A stretch of 64,000 bases of DNA from assembly GCA_032191485.1 (NCBI GenBank), contig JAVDOI010000191.1, forward strand, positions 186,001-250,000, written 5' to 3'. Position numbers and translations under genes: made by a program. The notes beneath the pieces were generated by a model. That model worked only from the letters and a program-made list of their open reading frames with translations, was not told where the DNA came from and searched no databases. The DNA is from Leptoclinus maculatus (Eukaryota; Chordata; Actinopteri; Perciformes; Stichaeidae). This document shows positions 12,213 to 24,127 of this stretch, piece after piece (position 1 is the stretch's first letter; each line of letters starts with the position of its first letter).

Positions 12213-12928
12213 GTTTCTTTCTCTATACACAATTATACACAAAAAGATGACATGACCGAGTCCAGATATATAAATGAAATGTCCATGGAGTAATAGAAAT
12301 GAATGAGGACTCCAGGTGAATGTGTGAATGTGGGTGGGTGTGTGTGTGTGTGGGTGTGTGTGTGTGGTTGGGGGTTGTAGGTCCGTTCCAAAACTAAAGG
12401 AATATCTGGCAGTTCACTGTTTGTAGTATGGAGGAAGGCAGTTAATTTCAGGGTGTGTAAGTGTTTGAGGAGAAGAAGAAGGAGAAGCCTGGAGAGTTGC
12501 AGTTAAAAGGACTTAGCTGATGAATCCCCGAAGTTAAGGAGGCCCAACCTGGTCCAAGCTGTAGTAGAACACGACTCTCTTCCACCACCTGCTCCCGGGA
12601 TCAGCACACCTCCAGTAAGGCCTGGTCCTCCAAGAAAGCACCGTGTGTTCAGTTGGTTCATGGATCCTTGCTCCTCCGATTTAGTTAGTCGTTGTCAACT
12701 ATTTCTTATGGTGAGCTTAACAGGTCCAGAAACTGAATCATACCTTTTTTAACTCCATTAACACTCTCACTCCTCTCTGGTTGTTCCTCCATGCAGCTTT
12801 GGTGAGTTGATTGTCTTTTTCCCCTTCCCCCTGCTCACAGGTGCATCTAATTTATAGCCTCCCTTTCCCCACCTTCTTTTCCTGTCAGGTGGGAAAAGGG
12901 CTGTTCTGTGCATTTCTGTTCTGCTACA
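12213..12928. mobile_element. Truncated solo LTR, copy A
   Basis: 716 bp matching 38168-38883 of the complete 951-bp LTR in copy B and ending at the same GCTACA before GTCATTGAG. Its first 235 bp and the adjoining Rep core were removed together by one deletion. It contains a short TG-rich repeat (about 12335-12365). Confidence 0.8.
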
Positions 12929-13141
12929 GTCATTGAGAACTCCACCAGAGACAACGTCAATGAATGTGATGAAATGAGGGAAATCATGCAAGCTTACTCT
13001 AAAAAGAGAGAGGTCAGTGCTCAGGAGTGTGTGACTCATGCCTGTGGCATTAAAATGAAGAAGTGTTCACGTGGCGTCATATTCATACCGACAGATGACA
13101 ACGCACTGAAAATGAGTCGCCCCATGTCTTACCTAGAGAAC
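12929..13141 (+). pseudogene. Rep C-terminal fragment, copy A
   Basis: 71 codons left between two LTRs, homologous to the part of C just after the two-tyrosine motif. Contains the conserved [17 protein letters not shown] and [10 protein letters not shown] segments that link Rep to the helicase in Helitrons. The open frame continues 156 bp into the next LTR, but those residues are not Helitron sequence. Confidence 0.75.
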
Positions 13142-14932
13142 TGTTGGGCCTGTTCAAAGAGGCATCCATGTTTTCTTCCAACAAAGGCCAGGCGGCCAAG
13201 GAAGAAGACCACACCTCCCCCAGCTCCCACCAAAACTGAATGCTGGCCCCTCATTGGCCAACAAGGGACCCCCCACTGGTTTACTACCTGGCTTTAAAAA
13301 CAGCCGCGAGACTCGAATCAGCCCCTTTCCGTCTGAGCTCGCTCGGTGCCAGGAGGTCCACCAAGGAAACGTTTGCCTCAAGAAATCCTGTATAGGTCAC
13401 TAGTAGATTCGCTGGCCGAACAGACTGTGTTTTATAATTTATATATTTTTTTTTGGATCCTGTGCGAGTGAATTGATAACTTCTACGACCAATTCCTCCA
13501 CCTTTAAGTGCACACATTGCCGGCGAAAGGACGCCAAATCCCCTTTCCTCCTCATCGAAGGATTCGCTCAGCCCCTGCAGAGGCTGAGTTTGACCATGCG
13601 CACGCTCGGAAGCGGCGTTTGCCGAGTTTGACCCTCGAAGGATCGATCTCAAGAAGCATAAAAATAGTAAGAGTTATCTTGGTATCTGGGCTTAGAGAGT
13701 AGATCAGTTTGTGTGTTATTTCCTTTATCTTGTTTAATTAAGTTACTGTAGTGTTATAACGTGTTATTGCGCAAGCATCGCGGACCGCGAGTCCCGTTAT
13801 CCTGTGTATTTCCTGCTGTAACTGTGATTAGATCCTCACTGCTAGTAGATTCGGAGATTGTGATTTTATCACCTTAAAGACAGAAACCGCGGCAGCCGAA
13901 CCTCGATTCGCAGACCGAGTTTCGGGGTGATGAAGAGCAAGCTTCGCGTTTCATCGCAGTGATACAGATCTGTTTTATTTTGGGATTATTTTATTATTCT
14001 TTTATTATTTTGTTTTGTTCGGTTTTATTCTCTCTTAAACCGGCTCCGTGAGTGGGGTTCGGAACCATAACTATCACTGTACAAGCGTGACTGCCAGGTT
14101 CGGAACCCGACCGCAGAGTTTACGTGAGAAATCAGCTGTTCTCACATCCTACAGCGGTGTCGTAGTATCGTGCTCAGAGCTCGATTCCCTCTCTTTCTCT
14201 CTTGCTTTCTCTCCTCCTACGAACACGCACACACATAGTTAGATTCACTGATTTTAGTCGACCATCCCAGACACTGGTTACGTAATCGATTGTCCCAACC
14301 CACATTGTGCGTCGATCCACGTGGTTACCTACGTAGCCACGTCCCCGCCATCTTGGTTGTTGACCAACAGGGCCCGGCCCCTTTTTGAGATTACCTCCCC
14401 CCTTCCACTGTCTGAGTAGCTCGCTCCTCCACACACACACACGCACACGCACACGCACACGCACACACGTACATACACATATACATATCCTCATCCCACG
14501 TTTGTTCATTTGACCTTAGGTATTAGACATATGATTGTATGATAGTGTTTGTTAGTTTTGATATTATTTGATTTGATCATTTATTATTCGGATGTAATAA
14601 ACTCTGTTATATTTTAAAGAGCAGTCTTTGTGATTACTGGTGCATATGTGTGTAATAATAGCTGGATGTAGTGGCCTGTGCTCGAACTTAAACCTTCACT
14701 TTTACTCCAAATGTAATAGTACTCAGACTATTGACATTGTGAGTGAACGCTAATTATGAGACTTAGTTTTATCGTTTATTATCGTGATTATTGGTCCCTG
14801 TCCGCAGGGTGGTGCCCCGTTATTACTAATAATCATTAATAATTGTTACTGACATTAATAATTCTATTGATGTCAATAATTTAGTTTCTTAGATTGCTGA
14901 TAACTCAAACACGCTCCTTTACGTTCCCAACA
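13142..14932 (+). mobile_element. 1.79-kb solo LTR splitting Rep from helicase, copy A
   Basis: Begins TGTTGGG and ends CCCAACA, a perfect 7-bp inverted end pair with the TG...CA rule. It is flanked by the 4-bp duplication GAAC (13138-13141 and 14933-14936). Removing the LTR and one GAAC rejoins Rep to helicase in frame. Plus orientation is suggested by an inverted CCAAT motif near 13252, a TATA-like TTTAAAAA at 13293-13300 and AATAAA at 14596-14601. No internal retroviral genes remain. The superfamily is not identifiable from the LTR alone; Gypsy or ERV fits a 4-bp duplication. Confidence 0.85.
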
Positions 14933-17792
14933 GAACACAACATCAGAAAGTGTAAATGTGTGGATGACATCTTTGACTGACAAATACAAAGCCAGACCTG
15001 AAACACCAGAGTTTGAGGAGATGTGTTTGGCTGATTTTGCAGCTACTTGCAGAATTGTCTATGGACAGCAGACAAAAGGTAAAGATGTGTTGCCTCTCCT
15101 CAATGAGATGGGATTTGTGCAAAAGAGGAAAAACGATAAACCTGCTATCATCAGATTTTACCGCTGCTCACAGGAAAAATATCCTGAGAAGTTCTATGGC
15201 ACATTAGTGAAACTGTACCTTCTTCACCGATCAGACCAGGAACTGAAAAGACCGTATTTCCCCACGTACGAGTCCTTCTACAACAGTTGTCTTGTTCAAC
15301 TACGAGGTTCTGACCATCCTGAGTATGTCAAACACATTGTGAAACGAAACAGAGACAAATATGAGAAAAACACTGAGGAGATTGAGAATGCAGTCGAAGA
15401 ATTTGAACAGAACAGAGGCGTGATTGATGAATGGTGTAATCTGGCGCCAGAATCTGAAGTGGTCAGGTTGGAATGTATAGAAGAACTGGAGGCACGAGAG
15501 CCAGATCATGAAAATGTACAAGAGAATGTCCCAGAATACAGTAATCAGGATAATGCTGTAACAGAAGTCAGAGCCGTCAGAGAGCCCCCTGTCTTAGACC
15601 CCACACTGTTACGACAGATGTATCAGAACCTGAACCAGAAACAAGCATGTGTATTCTATGCAGTTAGAGACTGGTGCATAAAGCGTGTCTGTGGCCTAAA
15701 TTCTGAGCAGTTTTTCTATTACATCAATGGTGGTGCTGGAACAGGAAAGTCACATCTCATTAAATGCATCTACTCAGAGGCATCTAAGATACTGTGCAAA
15801 CTTCCGAGACATTCTGAGGAGGCTGACATATCAAACCCCACTGTCCTGTTGACTGCTTTCACTGGAACTGCAGCATTTAATATATCAGGTACAACACTGC
15901 ACTCTCTGCTCAAGCTACCACGAAGTCTGAAACCTCCATTTCAAGGACTTGGCAACAAACTGGATGAAGTCCGATCAGAACTTTTAAATGCTGAAATCCT
16001 CATCATTGATGAAGTGTCCATGGTGTCAAAGCCCCTGTTTGCTTATGTGGATGCGAGACTGAAACAGATCAAAGGCAGTCACAGACCCTTTGGAGGAATG
16101 TCAGTAATAGCTGTAGGAGACTTTTATCAGCTTCCACCAGTGCGACAGTCCAAGACCCTCTGTATGTATGAGCCATGTGAGATTGACCTATGGCAGGAAA
16201 ACTTTCAGATGATCACTCTAACTGAGATTATGCGTCAGAAGGATGATGTTAACTTTGCAGAGATGTTGAACCGGATCCGTGTGAAAGGAAAGTCAGATAA
16301 GTTGTCTGAAGCAGACAGAGCTTTGTTGTCACAGACCATCACTGAACCAGCACTTTGTCCAACTGATGTCCTGCACATCTTTGCAACTAATAAACAGGTT
16401 GATTCACACAACTCAGCAACATTAGCTCTGCTCCATTCTCATATCACCAAGATCGACGCAGATGACTACAAAAAGGACCCACGAACTGGAAGAATGGCCC
16501 GACAAACCAAACCATACAAAGGAAACAGAAATGAGTTACCAGATACACTGAATGTAGCTGAAGGTGCTCGAGTCATGCTCACCAGAAACATAGACGTGTC
16601 TCAAGGATTGGTGAATGGATCGTTTGCTACACTAGTCAGGGTAATAACCTCAGAACAAAGTGGTGTTGCACATGTCACTATGCTTGGGCTCAAGATGGAT
16701 GATGAAACCGCTGGAATGAATTACCGTAATAGAGCACCAGGCAGACCTGATGATCTAGTGTACGTAGAGAGAGCAGAGGACAATCTGAAACAGAAAGGAG
16801 TGGTACGCAGACAGTTTCCTGTTAGACTTGCCTTTGCTTGTACAATACACAAGGTTCAAGGTATGACAAGGACATCAGCTGTAGTCTCACTAAAACACAT
16901 TTTTGAACCTGGCATGGCTTATGTAGCTGTCAGTAGAGTGACATCTCTCAGTGGACTGCACATGCTGGATCTGGATGAGAGTAAGATATATGCCAACCCA
17001 GAAATCACTGGAGCCCTACAGACCATGAGACAAGTCAGATTGGACAACATGATGCCTCTTCTTCAACTCCAACAGACATCGAGCAGACATGACACTCTGA
17101 CCATTGTTCACCATAACACAGAAGGTTTGCCATCTCATGTCAATGACATCAGGAGCCATCATGAACTGTGTCTTGCAGATGTTTTGTGTCTCACAGAAAC
17201 TCACCTTCAAGGCTCCTTTGTTGCAGACAGTCTCCATATAGAGGGCTACAATATGTTCAAACGCAACAGACACCTGTCCTACACAAATGTTCCAGAAATG
17301 GCCAACAGACGTGGTGGTGGAGTTGCTGTTTATGTGAAAAGCCACATTCAAGTGCGTGAAAAACAGTACATACATAATGTAACTGATCTTGAGTTTGTGG
17401 CTCTGAAGGTTGAAGCCCCAGTGAGTGCACTGATTGCAGCTGTATACAGACCACCAGACTACAGTGTGAGATCATTCCTGTCAAACCTGGGAAGCCTTCT
17501 GGACTCATTGGAGATCATGGACTGTCACCCCATTATTGTCTGTGGGGATTTCAACGAGAATCTCTTATCCAACACAAGTAAGCCAATACTTGAGCTCTTT
17601 CAGTCCAGGGGATATGCACAAGTCATCACTACTGCAACCACAGAGAAGAACACACTGCTGGACCTCATTTTCATCTCTCAGCCACAACATTGTCTCCACT
17701 CTGGTGTGATGAAAACCTATTACAGTTATCACAACCCTGTCTACTGTGTCATGTCCTCTAACAGTCCCATAAAGGTATCAGCTGAGTTTTAA
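14933..17792 (+). pseudogene. PIF1-type helicase plus AP-like endonuclease, copy A (open frame of 944 codons)
   Basis: The C-terminal half of the Helitron polyprotein, open to its natural end; the numbering here counts from 14958. The linker VWMTSLTDKYKARP is a classical Helitron Rep-helicase joint. Helicase motifs: GGAGTGKS with Lys264, the DEVSM Walker B with Asp351-Glu352, GDFYQLPPV, LTEIMRQ, ACTIHKVQG and VAVSRVTS with Arg660. The EEP endonuclease covers about 713-940: TETHL (Glu747), YRPP, GDFN (863-866), and a final SYHNPV (923-928) where the family usually has SDH. No start codon of its own is convincing (the first is GTG, then ATG at 14964), because the LTR has cut it from Rep. It is a fragment, not an independent gene. 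Confidence 0.9.
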
Positions 17793-18278
17793 AGATCAAG
17801 ACAAATGCAAAGTACCTGTAACTAAACTTAAACTAATATTTTCAGTGCAGAGATTAAGAAAATAGTTTATTATAATGTAGTGTATAAATAACACAGCATA
17901 ACAGTGTGTTGATAAAACATAACTCAATGAAGTATAGACTAATCGAGATGAACAAAAGTTAGTGATATATGTATTAATGACACATTCTGATTAAAAAATG
18001 ATTGAAAGATACAATGATAAATTCAAAAAGAGTATATTGTGATGACTATGTTTACTGAGAATGATGTATAGAATATAACAGACTTGCAGAGATTTAATTT
18101 ATCAAGAGTAATGTTCACGTAAAGGAAACCTAATTATGCGGTCACAAGACATGTTGGACTTTATTTAGTAAGTTGAATGGAATTTTGTTTGGTAATCATC
18201 TTTTCACAGTATTGGACAATATTATGGGTAATATTCTTTCCAGGTAACCATATTGTTTTAAGCTATATTGCCAACACA
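17793..18278 (+). other. AT-rich 3' tail of the element, copy A
   Basis: Non-coding, rich in A and T, nearly identical in B and C. No strong AATAAA signal was seen close to the stop codon. Confidence 0.6.
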
Positions 18279-18340
18279 TTTTGGCCTGTGCATTTATCAG
18301 GGTGGGTTAGGGTTAGGGTTGATAAATGCACAGGCCAAAA
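18279..18340 (+). other. Hairpin with G-quadruplex-type telomeric loop, copy A
   Basis: Perfect 21-bp arms (18279-18299 and 18320-18340; the arm contains GGCCTGTGCATTTATC) enclose a 20-base loop with four GGG runs spaced by 1, 3 and 3 bases. The last three runs form vertebrate telomere repeats (TTAGGG). It lies about 100 bp inside the 3' inverted repeat. Helitrons end replication near a 3' hairpin, so a terminator role is plausible but not shown. Confidence 0.85.
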
Positions 18341-18347
18341 CTCTTTC

Positions 18348-18379
18348 AGCAGCTGTATACAACATTGTACACAGCTGCT
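18348..18379 (+). other. Second 3' hairpin, copy A
   Basis: 14-bp arms with one mismatch (AGCAGCTGTATACA and TGTACACAGCTGCT) and a 4-base loop. Confidence 0.8.
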
Positions 18380-18404
18380 AACATTTAGCGTAGCAAACAT
18401 ACAT

Positions 18405-18442
18405 CAGAAAGTATGTGTTCTAGATGTAACACATACTTTCTG
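18405..18442 (+). other. Third 3' hairpin, copy A
   Basis: Perfect 15-bp arms (CAGAAAGTATGTGTT and its complement) around the 8-base loop CTAGATGT. It extends to 20 bp with one mismatch and ends next to the 3' inverted repeat. Confidence 0.85.
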
Positions 18443-18445
18443 GTG

Positions 18446-18466
18446 TACCTACCAGCTGAAACCCCA
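18446..18466 (+). repeat. 3' inverted repeat of Helitron copy A
   Basis: Exact reverse complement of 1839-1859, starting TACCTACCAGCTG. It lies 3 bp after the third hairpin. Confidence 0.75.
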
Positions 18467-20380
18467 CATTTCGATCCCAATCAATTTCACACTCTAGCAG
18501 GGCGGGTGGACTTGCTAAAGACTGTTACTCATTTAGGTTTTCTTTCCCCTGGACCGGAGACACAGTTCTCCTGTGTCCTCTGTAATGCTAAGTTTCCTTT
18601 CTGATGGACCGGAGACACAGTTGTCCTGTGTCCACTGTAATGCTAAGTTTCCTTTCTGATGGACAGAAGACACAGTTCTCCTGTGTCCTCTGTAATGCTA
18701 AGTTTCCTTTCTGATGGACCGGAGACACAGTTCTCCCGTGTCCTCTGTAATGCTAAGATTCCTTTCTGATGGACCGGAGACACAGTTCTCCCGTGTCCTC
18801 TGTAATGCTAAGTTTCCTTTCTGATGGACAGAAGACACAGTTCTCCTGTGTCCTCTGTAAGGACACCTGCCAGCCTTGGCCTCACCTCCTTCAGCACTGT
18901 GAGGATCAGCTCACAGCAGCCAAGATATGCTGCAAAAGACCAGAGACTGCAGCACTAACTGAACTGTCAATCAACGGAGGACTTATCACTGTTGGATCAC
19001 ATAGATACACATTTTACTTCCTGCTTGTCCCAGTCAGTCTTCCAAGCAGAGAATGAGAAAACACCTGCCTGCCTTTGCCTCACCTTCTGTCTGGCTCTGA
19101 GATACTGGATCAGCTCATAACAACCAAGACATCATGTCACCACAGACCAGATGCTGCAGCACCATCTCAACTGTTCATCAACAGTGGACCCACCACTGCT
19201 GGACCACAGAGACACGTGTTCTCCCTGCCAGTGTCGAGGTTTCTTCACAACAGAGCATAAGGTATAGTTTTCATATGTTACAATGTTTTGCTTTAATTGT
19301 GTGTTCATTCATTTATTCCCTTTGTATTAATGCAACAGTTTAAATGACACTGATGTTACAGCTAGTATAACATTGTAATTTATATAAACTTCTTCCTTCA
19401 GGTCTTCCTCCTCTGTGATCCCTCCACTTCACAGTGAAGACACTCAGGACTGCACAGAGAGCTAAACATATAGAAGAAGCTGAACATCATGCAGCCTTCC
19501 TAAACTTCTCTGTGTGAAATGGCACTGGACATACATGTTGTCCTGCCCTGCAGCAGAATTCAAGGTATTTGATTATTGTGAATTATGTAACATGTAAACA
19601 TGTTTTGTTTCAGTCTTCAGTTTATTACAATAACTTTGTTTTCTCTTTTCAGGACCAGCTCCGTCCTCCTTCCTCAACATCACCATCTGTGCATCCATTG
19701 CTGTGCACAGTTCAGTTCAGTAGAGACTAACTACAGTTGATCTTTAAGCAAGTGATCAGGTGTACGGCTGCAGGGAACCAAACTGCTGCAGATCCATCAT
19801 CAGTCAGTCATCACTGTCACAGTGACACTTCCTCTTTTGTCCAGCATCAAGCTCCTCCCTAAACAAGCTGTACAGGTAACAGTTTTTGTTACTTCCATAG
19901 TACAATATCTCTCTTTGACCACAACAAAGAGAGTGCTTCTACAGCCACTGGACAGGTCAAAGGTCATAATGTTTCAGCTCTTTCTATTATCACACTGACA
20001 CTGAGCTCTGTTCACAGTTTGGTTTGTGTTAAGAACAGACAGATTCAACAAACAGCAACATACACTACTGACACATGGACAGAATGACTGTCTCTCAAAA
20101 CAACAGGACACCTGTTTATTTTGTTTGTTTCATCTCTACCTTATTTGGTCCAACAATGTATGTTTATTTAATGTTTCATCACAATTTATATCTTTTACAT
20201 TATTTTATTGTATTTATTTATTCATGTCATCCTTCCCTTTTCCTATTAATCAGTTTTCTAACAGATATATGAAAGATTAAGGATGAAAATGTGTCAGTTA
20301 GTTCAATTGCTACATGCATATGAACTAATTAACCTGGAGGAAAGGACACATCTTTATCCTAATGTCATGAGTCATTAGTA
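18467..20380 (+). other. Inter-element spacer A/B with 55-bp minisatellite
   Basis: 1914 bp between the 3' inverted repeat of A and the 5' repeat of B. The minisatellite has six 55-bp units (18551-18860). The rest repeats 326-1838, including the intron-like intervals. Relative to A it has a short insertion near 19708. Confidence 0.85.
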
Positions 20381-20401
20381 TGGGGTTTCAGCTGGTAGGT
20401 A
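20381..20401 (+). repeat. 5' inverted repeat of Helitron copy B
   Basis: Same 21 bp as in A and C; pairs with 43735-43755. Confidence 0.75.
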
Positions 20402-22530
20402 TAATCAAGGTTTTTCACATGTGTATACCTAGCCTGAGGGTAATCTAAACCCTATTGAAAATACATATATGTAAGCCCAGTGTTAAAATGTCAGACTGTG
20501 GAATCCAAGCTGAAGGTATTGTCTTCAGAATGTCTAAAACACATGACGTGGTTCAAAGAGTCTTGTCAAAAGATTTATTTGCAAAACGAATCTTTCCAAG
20601 CTCGTCTTCTAACCTTGAGTCAAACTAGTGACTCTAAACAAATGTTCCTTACAAGTAAGGAAAACCCAGCATAAACTGAGTTTAATGTTGAGATCATTTA
20701 AATGTCAATGTTGACAAGGCTGGCAGTCCAGGGCTACTGGAACTTGAAGTCTTGAACTACTGGGAGTATTAAGATCATAAAAAGTGAAAATGCATCTCTA
20801 GGCAATAAAGTGCTGAAAGCAGCAGGTTCTAATGAAAACATCATGAAACTGTGAAATCAACTGTCGTGAGTCACTTTTTTGAAGAAAATCTTTGAAACTA
20901 TGTTTACTTTCAAAAATCCATGTTTGGCCTCTCTCAGCCTGAAACGTCTTTGAAGAGCAAGTAGCCATTAGCCGGCTCGTTGCGGCCAAATGTGAGCCAG
21001 CTTTGGCCCATTTCATTTTTGCCATATCTGGCCCAGATTTAGCTGTTACAGACACGGGCCTATTCTGGCTGAGACATGGCTGCCGGGTTTATCGGCAGTC
21101 AGCACTGAAACAGGTTCTGGCCCATTGATGTCAGCCAAATCTGGGCCCAATCTGGCATTATAAACACGGGCCTATTCTGGCTGAGACATGGCTGCCGGGT
21201 TTATCGGCAGTCAGCACTGAAACAGGTTCTGGCCCATTGATGTCAGCCAAATCTGGGCCCAATCTGGCATTATAAACTCGGGCCTATTCTGGCTGTGACA
21301 TGGCAGCCTGTTAATCGTCAGACAGCACTGAAACGGGCTGTGGTTTAGAGTGCGTGATGTCAGCGCTAGTGAAGAGGAGCTTGAAATTCTTATGAAAAAA
21401 AGATTTGTCTTTTGCCACCGACTCCACAATTTTCACTCTTCATGCATAATTTCTGGATGTAAAAGTAGCTAATCTTGTCCTTGTCGTAAAAAACTGACTG
21501 TGGAATCCCACAGACTTACACATTTGGCACAGTAGCCTTTAATTGAGAGGAAAACCAAGTTTCTGCTCCATAGAGACCAATGTTAAATCTCGCTTCAAGA
21601 ACATTTTCCACAGAACACGGTACCCCATTTCTAAATCGCCATTGAAGCCACATTTCTTACACTACAGACACAATTTTCACAGGATCTGTTTTTCAAAATA
21701 TTCCTTCCTCTCAATTTCCAATATTGGAGCAATAGGAGCTACGGTTATGGGAATTTTGAGGATTTGTTTGAGAGTTGTTTCACAGTTTTATCTCCATTAA
21801 AAGACTGCAGGCACACAGGTGTTTGTAATTAGTGATGTTTATAAACACAGACACACAGGCACATACACTCCTCTCCCTCTCTCTGTGTGTGTCTCTCTCT
21901 GTGTGTGTGTCTCTCTCATACAATCATTCAGGTCTTAGAGGACTTTTTGCCCTCCACCCCTCCCCCACCACACACACCATTTTAAAATAAAAGCCCCACA
22001 GAATGAATTCTAACTGAAATGCTTGCGATGAAACCTGTCATTTAATAACCTTTTTATGTTCATCTAACATTATGATCCTGTCTCCTCTCCCCTTCTGCCC
22101 CCCCCCCCCCCACATCCCATTTCAAAATAAAAGCCCCACAGAATGAATTCTAACTGAAATGCTAACTTCTACTACAAATACCACTACTGCTACAACTAGT
22201 ACTTATTCTAATGCTACTAATACTTCTACTCCTAATAATACTTCTAATACAACTACAACTATCACTACTGCTGACAGTTTTTTTAAGCTACAGAAACCGT
22301 TCAAATATCAAAATGTTCAGCTTTCAGGAGAGGGGATATGACTTTCCATACATTTAATCTTTGAATTATTAAGCTTTTAGCAATTTTTATTTAATGGGAT
22401 GTCTATGGAGAAAATCTTCATATCCTGTTAAACTTGAACTTTCAAAGCCTTCTTCTTCCTCATACTTTCAGCTACAGACACCAGTTTAAATGCTGTCTGT
22501 CTGTCTCTCTCTGTCTGTCTGTCTGTCTGT
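20402..22530 (+). other. Left arm, first part, copy B
   Basis: Matches A from 1860 onward, with three units of the 111-bp minisatellite (about 21054-21330) and a shortened trinucleotide array (22159-22272). It lacks the long CA tract that A has at the corresponding place. It ends in a short TCTG array (about 22494-22530), where similarity to A and C stops. Confidence 0.8.
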
Positions 22531-23232
<702 letters not shown>

Positions 23233-23538
23233 TAAAAAGTGAAAATGCATCTTTAGGCAGTAAAGAGCTGAAAGCATCAGGTTCTAATGAAAATATCATG
23301 AAACTGTGAAATCAACTGTCCTGAGCCACTTTTTTGGAGAAAATCTTTAAAACTTTGTTTAATTTAAAAAATCCACGTTTGGCCTCCTTCAACCTGAAAC
23401 GTCTTTTAAGAGCATAAAAAGTGAAAATGCATCTCTAAGGCAGTAAAGTGCTGAAAGCAGCAGATATTCATGAAAATGACATGAAACTGAAATCAACTGT
23501 CCTGAGTCACTTTTTTGAAGAAAATCTTTGAAACTATG
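23233..23538 (+). repeat. 180-bp tandem repeat interrupted by BEL element, copy B
   Basis: AAAAAGTGAAAATGCATCT recurs at 23233 and 23413 with diverged bodies, so the period is 180 bp. It matches the sequence around 2240-2345 in A. The second unit runs to the BEL insertion point and continues after 29937. Confidence 0.8.
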
Positions 23539-23889
23539 TGTAGTGACCGTTGCTTCCCAATAAAAAGTCACTATGGTTGCTGAAATGTTTGTTCTGACGC
23601 GTGCCACAAATAACGAAGTCCAGTTTCCAATATAGGCATTTATTTTCTATATAAACAGAGGCCAACCACTTTCTCTGCTGTAATCCATTTTCTTTACATA
23701 AACCAAAAATTAAAACAATTACATTCATACAGTGTGCACGGTCAAAAACTGTTTGCTTCTGCCTATTAGCAAAAACCTGTTTCCAATGAACCCACTGATT
23801 ATATTACCTGTGGCCTGATTCACACCGCCACTACGCCCCCATGTGGTGGGAGGTTGTACCAAAACAAAAACTACAAAATGGCTCTTACA
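23539..23889 (-). repeat. 3' LTR of BEL/Pao element
   Basis: 351 bp with TG...CA ends. On the minus strand a TATATAG motif and an AATAAA lie close together (about 23637-23655), consistent with a compact promoter and polyadenylation region. Confidence 0.92.
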
Positions 23890-24127
23890 CACCGGCCCCT
23901 AATTGGTTCTGGCAGGAGACAAAACAATTATTTACAAATTTACATAAGGAGCCATTACATTAGAAACAAAAAATTTACTGTTTTAAACAGTCAGTTTCAG
24001 AAGAATTCCCTACAATCGATTAAGTATGTTTCCATGTCTTCAAAACATGGTTGTGGGGTTTCACCATTATTCTTACACGTCAGTTGCGTCATAAAGCAGA
24101 CAAATCTTTGTCACTCCTAATGTGGCT
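23890..24127 (-). other. BEL/Pao 3' untranslated remnant where integrase should be
   Basis: Only 238 bp separate the pol stop from the 3' LTR. An integrase normally takes more than 1 kb here. No coding remnant of it was recognised. Confidence 0.75.

Noticed and set aside
13284..13652. Small frames inside the 1.79-kb LTR on both strands (also 14174-14509)
   Set aside because: They lie wholly within LTR sequence, have no family features and show no codon pattern.
13142..14932. A spliceosomal intron between Rep and helicase
   Set aside because: Its end CCCAACAG could pass as an acceptor, but TG...CA ends, 7-bp inverted termini and the GAAC duplication fit an LTR insertion much better, and no GT donor lies at the left boundary.
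18300..18319. True telomere or chromosome end
   Set aside because: Only three TTAGGG-type repeats, placed in a hairpin loop and recurring in each unit; they are part of the element, not a chromosome end.
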